Notes: generated from the sequence alone by a model not told the origin. Positions 1-5,723 are shown, counted from the first letter of the stretch. The stretch is DNA of 7,439 bases from Lachnospiraceae bacterium UBA3863 (GCA_002392385.1 DGGX01000149.1:1-7439); one strand, 5' to 3'. Program-made: numbers and translations.

Positions 1-299
1 GTATTCATATTAAAAGGAAGATTGTAGAGCTCATCCTTGTAGCGGGCAACAGGGGAATTGATGAAATTGTTGAAGCGGGCGAACTTCTGCACGTACTGCC
101 ACACTTCCTCGTCGGAGGTGTGGAAGATGTGCGCACCGTAGCGGTGCACATGGATGCCGTTCACCTTTTCTGTATAAATGTTTCCCGCGATATGAGGACG
201 GCGGTCGATGACGACGCTGCGTCTGCCGCGTTCCTTCATCTCATGGGCCCAGACTGCGCCGAACAGGCCTGCGCCGACTACCAGATAATCATAATACAT
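1..299 (-). CDS. glf: UDP-galactopyranose mutase, N-terminal part (cut by window edge)
   Basis: This flavoenzyme interconverts UDP-galactopyranose and UDP-galactofuranose in the cytoplasm, supplying galactofuranose for cell-surface glycans. The first 99 residues are visible. They start MYYDYLVVGAGLFGAVWA, with a Rossmann dinucleotide-binding GAGLFG at residues 9-14, followed by an acidic strand end (VVID, 29-32) and RPHIAGN (34-40). HRYGAHIFHT (52-61) and YNLPFNMN (92-99) are strongly characteristic of the family. Complete family members are about 365-390 residues, so roughly three quarters lies beyond the left edge. The start ATG at 299 is preceded by AGAGGAG at a suitable distance, inside the end of the upstream regulator gene. 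The gap to that gene is only 3 bp, so the two are almost certainly co-transcribed and probably translationally coupled. The family call is secure. The polysaccharide it serves cannot be told from here. Confidence 0.93.
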   Translation of the reverse strand, partial: MYYDYLVVGAGLFGAVWAHEMKERGRRSVVIDRRPHIAGNIYTEKVNGIHVHRYGAHIFHTSDEEVWQYVQKFARFNNFINSPVARYKDELYNLPFNMN

Positions 300-302
300 G
301 CT

Positions 303-677
303 TTACGCTCCTCTGCTTTGCTCTTCCTCGTCTGCTCCGACCGTGTAGGCGGGGATCTGCGAGAACTCATCCATCAGCTCGAGGATCCTGCGGCGGCCGG
401 CCCCGTTGAATCGTCTGTAGCGGTCCATGACCTGTCTGGTGACGATCTGTTCGGAGAGGCCGTCTCCCTCTTCCAGTCTGCTGAAATCCACCGGGTTCAG
501 TCTGAGCTCCTGGCAGATCCGGATGACCGTCGAATGGGCCATACCGTCCACGCCGCGCTCCAATGCTGTTACCAGTGTGCTGTAGGGTATATGCATGTGG
601 ACGGCAAACTGCCTCACGCTCCTGTACTCCGAAAGGATCGCCTCACGCAATATTCCCGACTTTGACTCACTGCCCAT
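303..677 (-). CDS. XRE/Cro-like helix-turn-helix transcriptional regulator
   Basis: This is a 124-residue probable DNA-binding protein. Residues 8-67 form a small helical domain. SVRQFAVHMHIPYSTLVTAL (20-39) reads as a helix-turn-helix, with residues 31-40 as the likely recognition helix, followed by the NPVDFS segment (61-66) common in small XRE-like clostridial regulators. The C-terminal part has a second helix pair (VMDRYRRFNGAGRRRILELM, 83-102), a segment often seen in such regulators and possibly used in dimerisation. There is no signal peptide or membrane segment. The ATG at 677 has AGGAGG at 686-691 with an 8-nt spacer, which supports this start. It lies 130 bp downstream of the kinase gene and 3 bp upstream of glf. 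By position it may regulate its own operon or a surface polysaccharide locus; that is inference. No ligand or target can be read from the sequence. Confidence 0.82.
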   Translation of the reverse strand: MGSESKSGILREAILSEYRSVRQFAVHMHIPYSTLVTALERGVDGMAHSTVIRICQELRLNPVDFSRLEEGDGLSEQIVTRQVMDRYRRFNGAGRRRILELMDEFSQIPAYTVGADEEEQSRGA

Positions 678-705
678 GTCTGAAACCTCCTGTGTTTATG
701 TCTGT

Positions 706-711
706 ATTATA
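706..711 (-). promoter_or_regulatory. Possible -10 box for the HTH-glf operon
   Basis: A perfect TATAAT reads on the minus strand 29 bp upstream of the regulator start and just upstream of its AGGAGG. No good -35 is found at 15-18 bp (AGAATC at 17 bp), so this is only a candidate. Confidence 0.3.
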
Positions 712-739
712 AGTCTGTTACAGGTCCAGATTCTGTGCA

Positions 740-770
740 GTCTTGCCGGCCGAACTTCATGGCCGCAGAC
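740..770. other. Inverted repeat / stem-loop in the kinase-regulator gap
   Basis: Left arm GTCT-T-GC-C-GGCC (740-751) pairs with right arm GGCC-GC-AGAC (761-770) around a 9-nt loop. This gives 10 base pairs with two single-base bulges. Neither strand has a run of T after the stem, so it does not look like an ordinary intrinsic terminator. It lies downstream of the kinase gene and would fall in the 5' leader of the HTH-glf transcript if that starts near 786. It could slow or protect RNA, or be an operator. Confidence 0.5.
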
Positions 771-792
771 GTCTCACACATTCCAACAAGTG

Positions 793-801
793 ATTATAGC
801 A
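793..801 (-). promoter_or_regulatory. Possible extended -10 promoter for the HTH-glf operon
   Basis: On the minus strand the sequence TGCTATAAT combines a TG extension with a consensus TATAAT, a few bases after the kinase stop codon. A -35-like TTTACA lies at 820-825, but its 21-bp spacing is too long, so the extended -10 would have to carry the promoter. The leader to the regulator start would be about 110 nt and would include the 740-770 stem-loop. Confidence 0.4.
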
Positions 802-807
802 CAGTTT

Positions 808-2172
808 TCAGAACTTTAGTGTAAAAAGAATCCTGTCTTCCTGATCGCCCTGTTCTTTATTCTGTACGTCCGGATAGGACACGGACAGAACAGCACCGTT
901 GGCCTCGGCGATGGCGCGGGCGGCGGACAGGCCGATCCCGTAACCGCCTGATTTCTGTGTTCTCGCCTTGTCGCTGCGGTAGAAGCGGTCCAGAAGTCTC
1001 GAGGGATCCTGCTCCCGGGTGCCCGGCGCAATGGTGTTGTACTGCCGCAGGACGGCCCGGCCGCCCGCGGTGTCTGTCTCCAGACAGATCCTGCCTCCCT
1101 CGGGTGTGTATTTGACCGCATTGTCCAGAAGAATGCTGATCAGCTGTCTCAGCATCTCCCTGTCGGCCATGGCGGTGACAGGGGCGTCGTCCTCCCCGGG
1201 CAGCCGCAGGCTCACCTGACGGGCGGCGGCGCTCTCCGTGAACTGCCGGCCTGTCTCGGCGGCCAGGGCCGTCAGGTCTGTCGCTTCCTTGCGGACATCT
1301 CTCATCTCGTCCATGCGGGAGAGGGTCAGCAGCTCCTGCATGAGGCCGTTGAGCCGGGTCACCTGCGTGCGGATGTTGCGGGTCCACTTGTTCTCCCCGT
1401 TGAAGAGCTCCAGGGCCTCGGCATTGGCGGAGATGATGGCCAGCGGCGTCTTGATCTCGTGGCCGGCATTGGTCACGAATTCCTTCTGCTTCTCAATATT
1501 GCGGGCCACGGGAGCGATGGCTCTCCCGGACAGGATCGTCACCAGCAGGCCTGTCAGCAGCCAGCACACGGCCGCGATCAGGGCCGAGATCAGAAGGACC
1601 GTCAGGACTGTGTTCTCCTGCTCGGACACATCCAGAAAGACGACCGTGTTCTCCTGCACGAGATAGCGGAAGTCCCCGCTCCTTCCCGCCGCCTTCCCGC
1701 TGTCCCTGACCTCGGACGCCATCTCCGCCGCCTGGTCCGCGCTGACGGACCAGATATGGGAGGTATCCGTCCTGGCCACGCTCCCGTCCTCTGAGAAAAG
1801 GACCACAAAAAAGCGCATGGACATGGCGTTATCCATGGTGAAACGCCCCACGCGCAGGAACCCCCGCCTTCCGGAGGCATTCTCTTCCTTTGTATCTGCC
1901 GGTGCTCTGTCCCCGGTCCGCCCTGACTCTGTGTGTTGTCCGGGCGGCTCTGTCCGCATATCTCCGCGGCCGTCCGGGAGGTCGCCCGGTATGCCGCCGT
2001 TGTCCGCCAGCATCTCCAGGACCCTGCTCTCGTCGGAGCGGATGGAGACCCAGTGGAGTCCGTTGATGGCGCCGACAAGGACCAGGAGCAGAACGGTAAC
2101 GGCAGCCATGGCCGCCGTTATGAAACGCCTCTGCAATGTCCTGACCATACCTGTCATCCTGCACCTGCTCAT
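808..2172 (-). CDS. Membrane sensor histidine kinase
   Basis: This 454-residue kinase should autophosphorylate in response to an external signal and pass phosphate to the response regulator encoded just upstream. Membrane segments are seen at about 17-39 and 189-213. Between them is an extracytoplasmic region of about 145 residues that is polar and Gly/Arg/Asp-rich at 60-105, then ordered (FFVVLFSEDGSV, 121-132). TM2 runs almost directly into the H-box (NAGHEIKTPL, His238), leaving no room for a full HAMP domain. The N-box is LLDNAVKYTPEGG (348-360, Asn351), the F-box DRFYRSD (395-401) and the G2 box GGYGIGLS (409-416). The G1 box is degenerate, with YNTIAPG (378-384) in place of DxGxG. The ATG at 2172 overlaps the regulator stop (ATGA) and has no clear Shine-Dalgarno. 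In-frame ATGs at 2157 and 2148 are alternatives, 2157 having AGG 6 nt upstream. The signal is unknown. Confidence 0.94.
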   Translation of the reverse strand: MSRCRMTGMVRTLQRRFITAAMAAVTVLLLVLVGAINGLHWVSIRSDESRVLEMLADNGGIPGDLPDGRGDMRTEPPGQHTESGRTGDRAPADTKEENASGRRGFLRVGRFTMDNAMSMRFFVVLFSEDGSVARTDTSHIWSVSADQAAEMASEVRDSGKAAGRSGDFRYLVQENTVVFLDVSEQENTVLTVLLISALIAAVCWLLTGLLVTILSGRAIAPVARNIEKQKEFVTNAGHEIKTPLAIISANAEALELFNGENKWTRNIRTQVTRLNGLMQELLTLSRMDEMRDVRKEATDLTALAAETGRQFTESAAARQVSLRLPGEDDAPVTAMADREMLRQLISILLDNAVKYTPEGGRICLETDTAGGRAVLRQYNTIAPGTREQDPSRLLDRFYRSDKARTQKSGGYGIGLSAARAIAEANGAVLSVSYPDVQNKEQGDQEDRILFTLKF

Positions 2173-2837
2173 TCTGTAAGAGTGTACCCGATACCTCTGC
2201 GCGCCGTGATCTTCACACGGGAACCGACCGTCTGCAGTCTCTTCCTCAGATAGGAGATGTAGACCCAGACCGATCCTGTCTCCGCGTCGGAATCATAGCC
2301 CCAGACCTTCTCCAGAAGGTCGTCTGTGGACAGGCAGATCCCGTGATTGAGCAGGAGGGTCTCCATAAGCCTGTACTCCAGACCGGTCAGGGTCACGTTC
2401 CTGTCTCCGCAGGCCAGAAGGCCTGTGGCGGGATCCAGCGTCAGGTCCGCGAAGCTGTGGACATCCGGCTTCAGGTCCTCCCGGCGCCGCAGCATGGCCC
2501 GGATCCTGGCCAGCAGCTCTCCCATGGCAAAAGGTTTGGGCAGGTAGTCATCCGCGCCCAGATCCAGACCGCGGATCCTGTCCTCCACCTCCGCCCTGGC
2601 GGTCAGCAGCAGGACGGGGGTGTGCACGCCCTCCGCGCGGATGGTGCGCAGGACCTCCAGTCCGTCCATGCGGGGCATCATAATGTCCAGGATGATCCCG
2701 TCATAAGAAGCTCCGCGGATATAGTCCAGGGCCTCCCGGCCGTCATAGACCGCATCCACCTGGTATTTGTGGTATTCGAGAACGTCCTTGACGGCCTCGC
2801 TCATGGCAGCTTCATCCTCTGCCAGCAGCAGCTTCAT
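2169..2837 (-). CDS. OmpR/PhoB-family response regulator
   Basis: This is a 222-residue two-domain transcription factor. The receiver domain (about 1-118) has the acidic pair Glu7/Asp8, phosphoacceptor Asp51 in LDIMMPRMDG, Thr79 and Lys101 in the KPF motif, so every residue needed for phosphorylation is present. The C-terminal winged helix (about 125-222) has the LTGLEYRLME segment (150-159), a recognition helix near 187-201 (SVWVYISYLRKRL) and the wing RRGIGYTL. Length matches the family. The ATG at 2837 overlaps the lipoprotein stop as ATGA and has GGAGG at 2845-2849 with a 7-nt spacer, a strong binding site inside the lipoprotein gene's 3' end. Its own stop overlaps the kinase start in the same way. 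It is the cognate partner of that kinase by position. Target genes cannot be identified; autoregulation of this operon is plausible. Confidence 0.95.
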   Translation of the reverse strand: MKLLLAEDEAAMSEAVKDVLEYHKYQVDAVYDGREALDYIRGASYDGIILDIMMPRMDGLEVLRTIRAEGVHTPVLLLTARAEVEDRIRGLDLGADDYLPKPFAMGELLARIRAMLRRREDLKPDVHSFADLTLDPATGLLACGDRNVTLTGLEYRLMETLLLNHGICLSTDDLLEKVWGYDSDAETGSVWVYISYLRKRLQTVGSRVKITARRGIGYTLTE

Positions 2838-3985
2838 TTACCTTCCTCCCCGCCGTTGTCACCTTCCGAGGTCTCCTCACCGGCAGCTTCGGTGCCGCCT
2901 GTCAGAAGGTCGGCGGGTACGTCCAGTTCTCTGATCTCCGTGGTGTTCTCCCAGCCGATGGCCGCGCCGATGACCGTGTTGCAGTAGCCCACCGAGGTCC
3001 CCTTCATGGTCTCCGCCCGCATGGTGGAGGTGCGGCCGTAGGAGGCCGGATGCTCTCCCTCATTTCTGGTCAGGATCTCCACGGACATGGTGCCGGCCTG
3101 GTTGCCGGTCTTCTCATAGTTGACGCCGAAGGACAGGAGGCCGCAGACACGGCACATGCCCCTGTCGGAGGTGAAGACAGGCTTCTTCCTCTCCACAGTC
3201 ACTTCCCGGATCATATCCGTGTGGTTGAGGAGCAGGGCATCCGTGGTCAGGTAGAGGCAGTCCGTCTCCGTGCAGGCCTTCTCCAGGGCCTGTCTGAGGC
3301 TGTCCTCGTCCTCCGCGCGGTAGCGGATGCACTCAAAACCCGCTTCCTGGGCATAGCGGCTGAACATCTCGATCTGGTAGGTGGAGTCCACCTCCGTCCC
3401 GTAGACCATGCCGATCTTGTTAGCCTCCGGCAGGGCCTCGGAAATAAATTTATACTGGTCGTTGACCGGGGGAATGTCCGCCACGCCCGTGACATTGGCG
3501 CCGGGCTCTTCTCTCGTGGCCGCCGCGCCGGTCACCACATAGTCGCCGACGCACAGGCCCATGACAGGCACGGAATCCGTGGCCTTGGCGGATTCCTCCA
3601 GGGCCAGGGTTCCGATGGCCAGGATCATGTCGTCCTTTTCATCGATATAGCGCTGGGCCAGCTCCGCGCAGCGCTTGCGGTCGCCGCCGATCCGGACGTC
3701 CAGAACGGCACGGTCGCCCAGTGTCTCCGTGAGGGTATCCTGGAACCCCTGAAGGGCTGCCCGGTAGGACTCGCAGTCCACCTCCAGGATCACGCCCACA
3801 TAATACTTGCCTTCTTCATGTACGATGGCCGGCGGCTCGGGATCCTCTTCCGGTTCCTCCGGCTCCTCCTGTGCTTCCTCTTCTGCCGGGGCCTCTTCCT
3901 TCTTCCCGCAGGCAGCCGCGCTCAGGCCGAGCACGCCGCACATAACGATGACCGCCAGTCTTCTCATGATCTCTCTGCTCTTCAT
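2834..3985 (-). CDS. Substrate-binding lipoprotein, ABC_sub_bind (TrpX-like) type
   Basis: This is a 383-residue exported binding protein. It has a positively charged start, a hydrophobic stretch (10-24) and a lipobox-like AAAC with Cys26, so it is probably a lipoprotein on the outer face of the membrane. An acidic Glu/Pro-rich linker follows (30-52). The periplasmic-binding fold (about 60-355) has YYVGVILEV (61-69), PGANVTGVADIPPVNDQYKF (161-180) and KIGMVYGTEVDSTYQ (190-204), features I associate with the ABC_sub_bind family (PF04392). An acidic Gly/Glu-rich tail ends the protein (363-383). The mature part has nine further Cys, including CRVC at 278-281. No transporter permease or ATPase gene is in view; the gene instead overlaps the response regulator start by 4 bp, suggesting a role in sensing. 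The ATG at 3985 has AGAAGGA 13 nt upstream, which is long; an in-frame ATG at 3967 is possible. The ligand is unknown. Confidence 0.85.
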   Translation of the reverse strand: MKSREIMRRLAVIVMCGVLGLSAAACGKKEEAPAEEEAQEEPEEPEEDPEPPAIVHEEGKYYVGVILEVDCESYRAALQGFQDTLTETLGDRAVLDVRIGGDRKRCAELAQRYIDEKDDMILAIGTLALEESAKATDSVPVMGLCVGDYVVTGAAATREEPGANVTGVADIPPVNDQYKFISEALPEANKIGMVYGTEVDSTYQIEMFSRYAQEAGFECIRYRAEDEDSLRQALEKACTETDCLYLTTDALLLNHTDMIREVTVERKKPVFTSDRGMCRVCGLLSFGVNYEKTGNQAGTMSVEILTRNEGEHPASYGRTSTMRAETMKGTSVGYCNTVIGAAIGWENTTEIRELDVPADLLTGGTEAAGEETSEGDNGGEEGK

Positions 3986-4048
3986 ATATTTACCGATATC
4001 CTTCTGTTTATAATGATCCTTCCTGTCTTAGGGGGCAAAAATGATGTC

Positions 4049-4072
4049 CCATAAACATTCTATGGTATTATA
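4049..4072 (-). promoter_or_regulatory. Likely promoter and possible operator of the lipoprotein/two-component operon
   Basis: On the minus strand a consensus TATAAT lies at 4067-4072, about 80 bp upstream of the lipoprotein start. The -35 is weak (TTTCCC at 4090-4095, 17-bp spacing, within the end of the Nudix gene). Immediately downstream, CCATA and TATGG (4061-4065 and 4049-4053) form an inverted repeat with a 7-bp spacer across the expected transcription start. That is a plausible repressor or activator site, but the arms are short. Confidence 0.4.
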
Positions 4073-4078
4073 GCGTAT

Positions 4079-4564
4079 TCATAGTGGCAGGGAAAGACTT
4101 TTTCCGTTGAGCTGCGCCCCGGTCAGTCCTCCCTTTCCGTCATAGCAGAGCTTGAGAGAGAAGAAGGGCGCGTCCTCCCGCAGCAGCTGCAGGAAGATCC
4201 TGTCTCCCTCCCAGAGCTCCAGGGACCCGATCATGTCCAGGTCGACCCATTCCAGGACGCCCTCGTCGCAGGCCGCGGGCTCCCCGGTCCAGGCATCCGC
4301 CGTGAAGAGGTGCATATATTCAGTCACGCCATCTCCGGAAACGAAGGTCACGATCCCCCGGAAACGCCAGGATGTCAGTGTATAGCCTGTCTCCTCCCGC
4401 ACCTCGCGCAGGAGGCACTCCTCCGGGCTCTCGTCCTGTTCGAAATGGCCGCCCACGCCGATCCATTTATCCTTGTTGATATCCTTCTTTTTCGAGACCC
4501 TGTGCAGCATCAGATAAGCGTGGTCCCGCTCCATGTAGCACAGTGTGCTCAGTTCTGCCTTCAT
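4079..4564 (-). CDS. Nudix hydrolase, probably MutT-like nucleotide pyrophosphatase
   Basis: This 161-residue cytoplasmic enzyme should cleave a nucleoside diphosphate linked to another group. The Nudix box is complete and matches the consensus GX5EX7REUXEEXGU: it starts at Gly39, has Glu45, then REVREETGY (53-61). Glu57 and Glu58 lie at the usual metal-binding positions. The WIGVGGHFEQ context (34-43) resembles enzymes annotated as 8-oxo-dGTP diphosphatases, but box sequence does not fix the substrate. The start ATG at 4564 has GGAG about 7 nt upstream. The gene begins 46 bp after the yvcK stop on the same strand, so co-transcription is likely. In Bacillus subtilis a Nudix gene (yvcI) also sits beside yvcJ-yvcK, so the pairing may be meaningful; orthology to YvcI is not shown here. 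The fold assignment is secure and the substrate is uncertain. Confidence 0.9.
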   Translation of the reverse strand: MKAELSTLCYMERDHAYLMLHRVSKKKDINKDKWIGVGGHFEQDESPEECLLREVREETGYTLTSWRFRGIVTFVSGDGVTEYMHLFTADAWTGEPAACDEGVLEWVDLDMIGSLELWEGDRIFLQLLREDAPFFSLKLCYDGKGGLTGAQLNGKSLSLPL

Positions 4565-4587
4565 GTCTGTCTCCGTTCTTTCTTCAT

Positions 4588-4593
4588 ATTATA
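4588..4593 (-). promoter_or_regulatory. Weak possible -10 box ahead of the Nudix gene
   Basis: TATAAT reads on the minus strand 23 bp before the Nudix start codon. No recognisable -35 lies at 16-18 bp (CGGTGA at 17 bp), and a transcript would start very close to the start codon. It may be chance in an AT-rich 46-bp gap. Confidence 0.15.
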
Positions 4594-4610
4594 TAGTCTG
4601 CCGTCTGTCC

Positions 4611-5561
4611 TCACCGCATGAGATAAGAGAAGATCAGGTAGGCCGTCTTCAGGGCATCGTGGCGGATCCTCTCCTCCTCGATGCGGAAAATATCGTCGGC
4701 AATGACCTCCGCGCCCAGCTGCTCCAGCTCCTCCCGGTCCAGCAGGACGGTCTGTTTGTTCTCCAGGCGCAGGTAGCGCTCCGCGATCTCGGGATCGATC
4801 CTGGCCTTCCCCGTGTCATTGGCGATCACCAGGTCGATGTGCCTGTCCCGGAGATAACGGTTCAGCACACGGACATGGGCAGACATGGTGTAATCGTCCG
4901 TCTCGCCCGGCTGGGTCACCAGGTTGCCCACATACATGAGGGGGGCCTGCGCGGCGCAGATGGCTGCCCGGACCTCCTCGGAGAGCAGGTGGGGCAGGAT
5001 GCTGGTGTAGAGGCTCCCGGGGCTGAAGATGATCAGGTCTGCCTCCCGGATCCTCTCCTGGACCTCGCTGCGCACGGTGATGTCGTGGTCATAGGTCAGT
5101 CTCCGGATACTGCGGATATTGTGGCTCACCGCCTCCTCCCCGTAGAAGACCTCTCCCTCGCCTCTTCCCACCAGGTCCACCTTCTCCTCGGTGAGGGGCA
5201 GGACCGTCCCGCGGACATTGAGCAGGCCGGCCATATAGCGGGTGGCCTCCGTGAGGTTCCCCTTCAGGTCCACCAGGGCCGCCAGCATGATGTTGCGCAC
5301 AGGGTGATTATGGAGAGACCCCTCCCGGCTGAAGCGGTAGCGCAGGAGCCTGACAAAATCATCGTCCACATTGGCCATGGAGAGCAGGACCTTGCCCACG
5401 TCTCCGACCGCCGGTATATCCAGCTCCTCCTTGAGGACGCCGGTGCTGGACCCGTTGTCGCTGACGGCAATGATGGTGGTGACATCCACGGGGAAGAGCT
5501 TGAGCCCTGAAAGCAGACAGGAAAGCCCTGTTCCTCCGCCAAAAACAACTACTTTTTTCAT
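4611..5561 (-). CDS. YvcK/CofD-like family protein (gluconeogenesis factor type)
   Basis: This is a 316-residue cytoplasmic protein of the CofD-like YvcK family, which in Bacillus subtilis is needed for normal growth and cell shape on gluconeogenic carbon sources and binds UDP-sugars. The nucleotide-binding loop is VVVFGGGTGLSCLLSGLK (4-21). Other family motifs are NVRGTVLP (115-122), FSPGSLYTSILPHLL (179-193), NLVTQPGETDDYT (213-225) and RHDALK (300-305). Length is normal. Several usual motifs are altered: SDNGSSTG (34-41) where the common form is DDGGSSG, AVGDVGK (51-57) for PPGDIRN, and NHPVRNIML (85-93) for GHSLGNLLL. The start ATG at 5561 has AGGAGGA at 5569-5575 with a 7-nt spacer. The usual neighbours rapZ/yvcJ and whiA are absent on both sides, so it may be a second, variant copy. 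I therefore give no gene symbol. Confidence 0.88.
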   Translation of the reverse strand: MKKVVVFGGGTGLSCLLSGLKLFPVDVTTIIAVSDNGSSTGVLKEELDIPAVGDVGKVLLSMANVDDDFVRLLRYRFSREGSLHNHPVRNIMLAALVDLKGNLTEATRYMAGLLNVRGTVLPLTEEKVDLVGRGEGEVFYGEEAVSHNIRSIRRLTYDHDITVRSEVQERIREADLIIFSPGSLYTSILPHLLSEEVRAAICAAQAPLMYVGNLVTQPGETDDYTMSAHVRVLNRYLRDRHIDLVIANDTGKARIDPEIAERYLRLENKQTVLLDREELEQLGAEVIADDIFRIEEERIRHDALKTAYLIFSYLMR

Positions 5562-5568
5562 CCCGCAG

Positions 5569-5575
5569 TCCTCCT
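5569..5575 (-). promoter_or_regulatory. Strong ribosome binding site for the YvcK-like gene
   Basis: AGGAGGA reads on the minus strand, 7 nt before the ATG at 5561. It is a near-perfect Shine-Dalgarno and fixes that start. Confidence 0.85.
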
Positions 5576-5643
5576 GACCTGATGCTCTTATGACTTCCGG
5601 GCAGTCCCTATGGACACATTGTTGCCACCGGCGCCGCCCTCAA

Positions 5644-5679
5644 ATGCATATCATATGAATTATAACTATTCTTATGCAT
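5644..5679. repeat. Inverted repeat ATGCATA/TATGCAT in the divergent promoter region
   Basis: The arms ATGCATA (5644-5650) and TATGCAT (5673-5679) are perfect inverted copies, 29 bp centre to centre (near three helical turns). They flank the probable -10 box of the YvcK-like gene, and an 8-bp palindrome TCATATGA (5651-5658) lies just inside the left arm. It may be an operator, but 7-bp arms in AT-rich DNA can arise by chance. Confidence 0.4.
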
Positions 5680-5688
5680 AGAGAGCAA
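5659..5688 (-). promoter_or_regulatory. Probable promoter of the yvcK-Nudix operon
   Basis: On the minus strand TTGCTC (5683-5688) and TATAAT (5659-5664) are separated by 18 bp, a reasonable sigma-A-type promoter. Transcription would start near 5652 and give a leader of about 90 nt. The -35 is only 6 bp from that of the carB promoter on the other strand. Confidence 0.5.
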
Positions 5689-5694
5689 GTTTTC

Positions 5695-5723
5695 TTGCCA
5701 TTCCGATGAGAAGTCACTATAAT
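5695..5723 (+). promoter_or_regulatory. Promoter of carB
   Basis: TTGCCA (5695-5700) and a perfect TATAAT (5718-5723) are separated by exactly 17 bp, close to the sigma-A consensus. The expected start is near 5730, giving a leader of about 42 nt. That is too short for a PyrR-type attenuator with alternative hairpins. Confidence 0.72.

Noticed and set aside
133..147. Inverted repeat GCACCG-TAG-CGGTGC inside glf
   Set aside because: It falls in codons for the conserved HRYGAH segment, so the protein sequence explains most of it. There is no T-run and no sign of a regulatory role.
120..665. Open frame of 181 codons on the plus strand across glf and the HTH gene
   Set aside because: It spans two real minus-strand genes and their junction, and no protein family features are visible.
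4031..4050. Possible terminator hairpin GGGGGC...GTCCC downstream of the Nudix gene
   Set aside because: Only three G-C pairs plus a wobble form, and no T-run follows on the relevant strand. It is too weak to call.
3050..4054. Open frame of 334 codons on the plus strand opposite the lipoprotein gene
   Set aside because: It is antisense to the lipoprotein gene, which has a signal peptide, lipobox and family motifs. The product has mirror-type composition and no domain.
4545..5510. Open frame of 321 codons on the plus strand opposite the YvcK-like gene
   Set aside because: It is the antisense shadow of a gene with clear family motifs and a strong ribosome binding site, and it has no recognisable features of its own.
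5604..5615. Hairpin GTCC-CTAT-GGAC in the leader of the YvcK-like gene
   Set aside because: Four base pairs with a four-base loop are expected by chance in a 90-nt leader. I saw no larger riboswitch-like fold around it.
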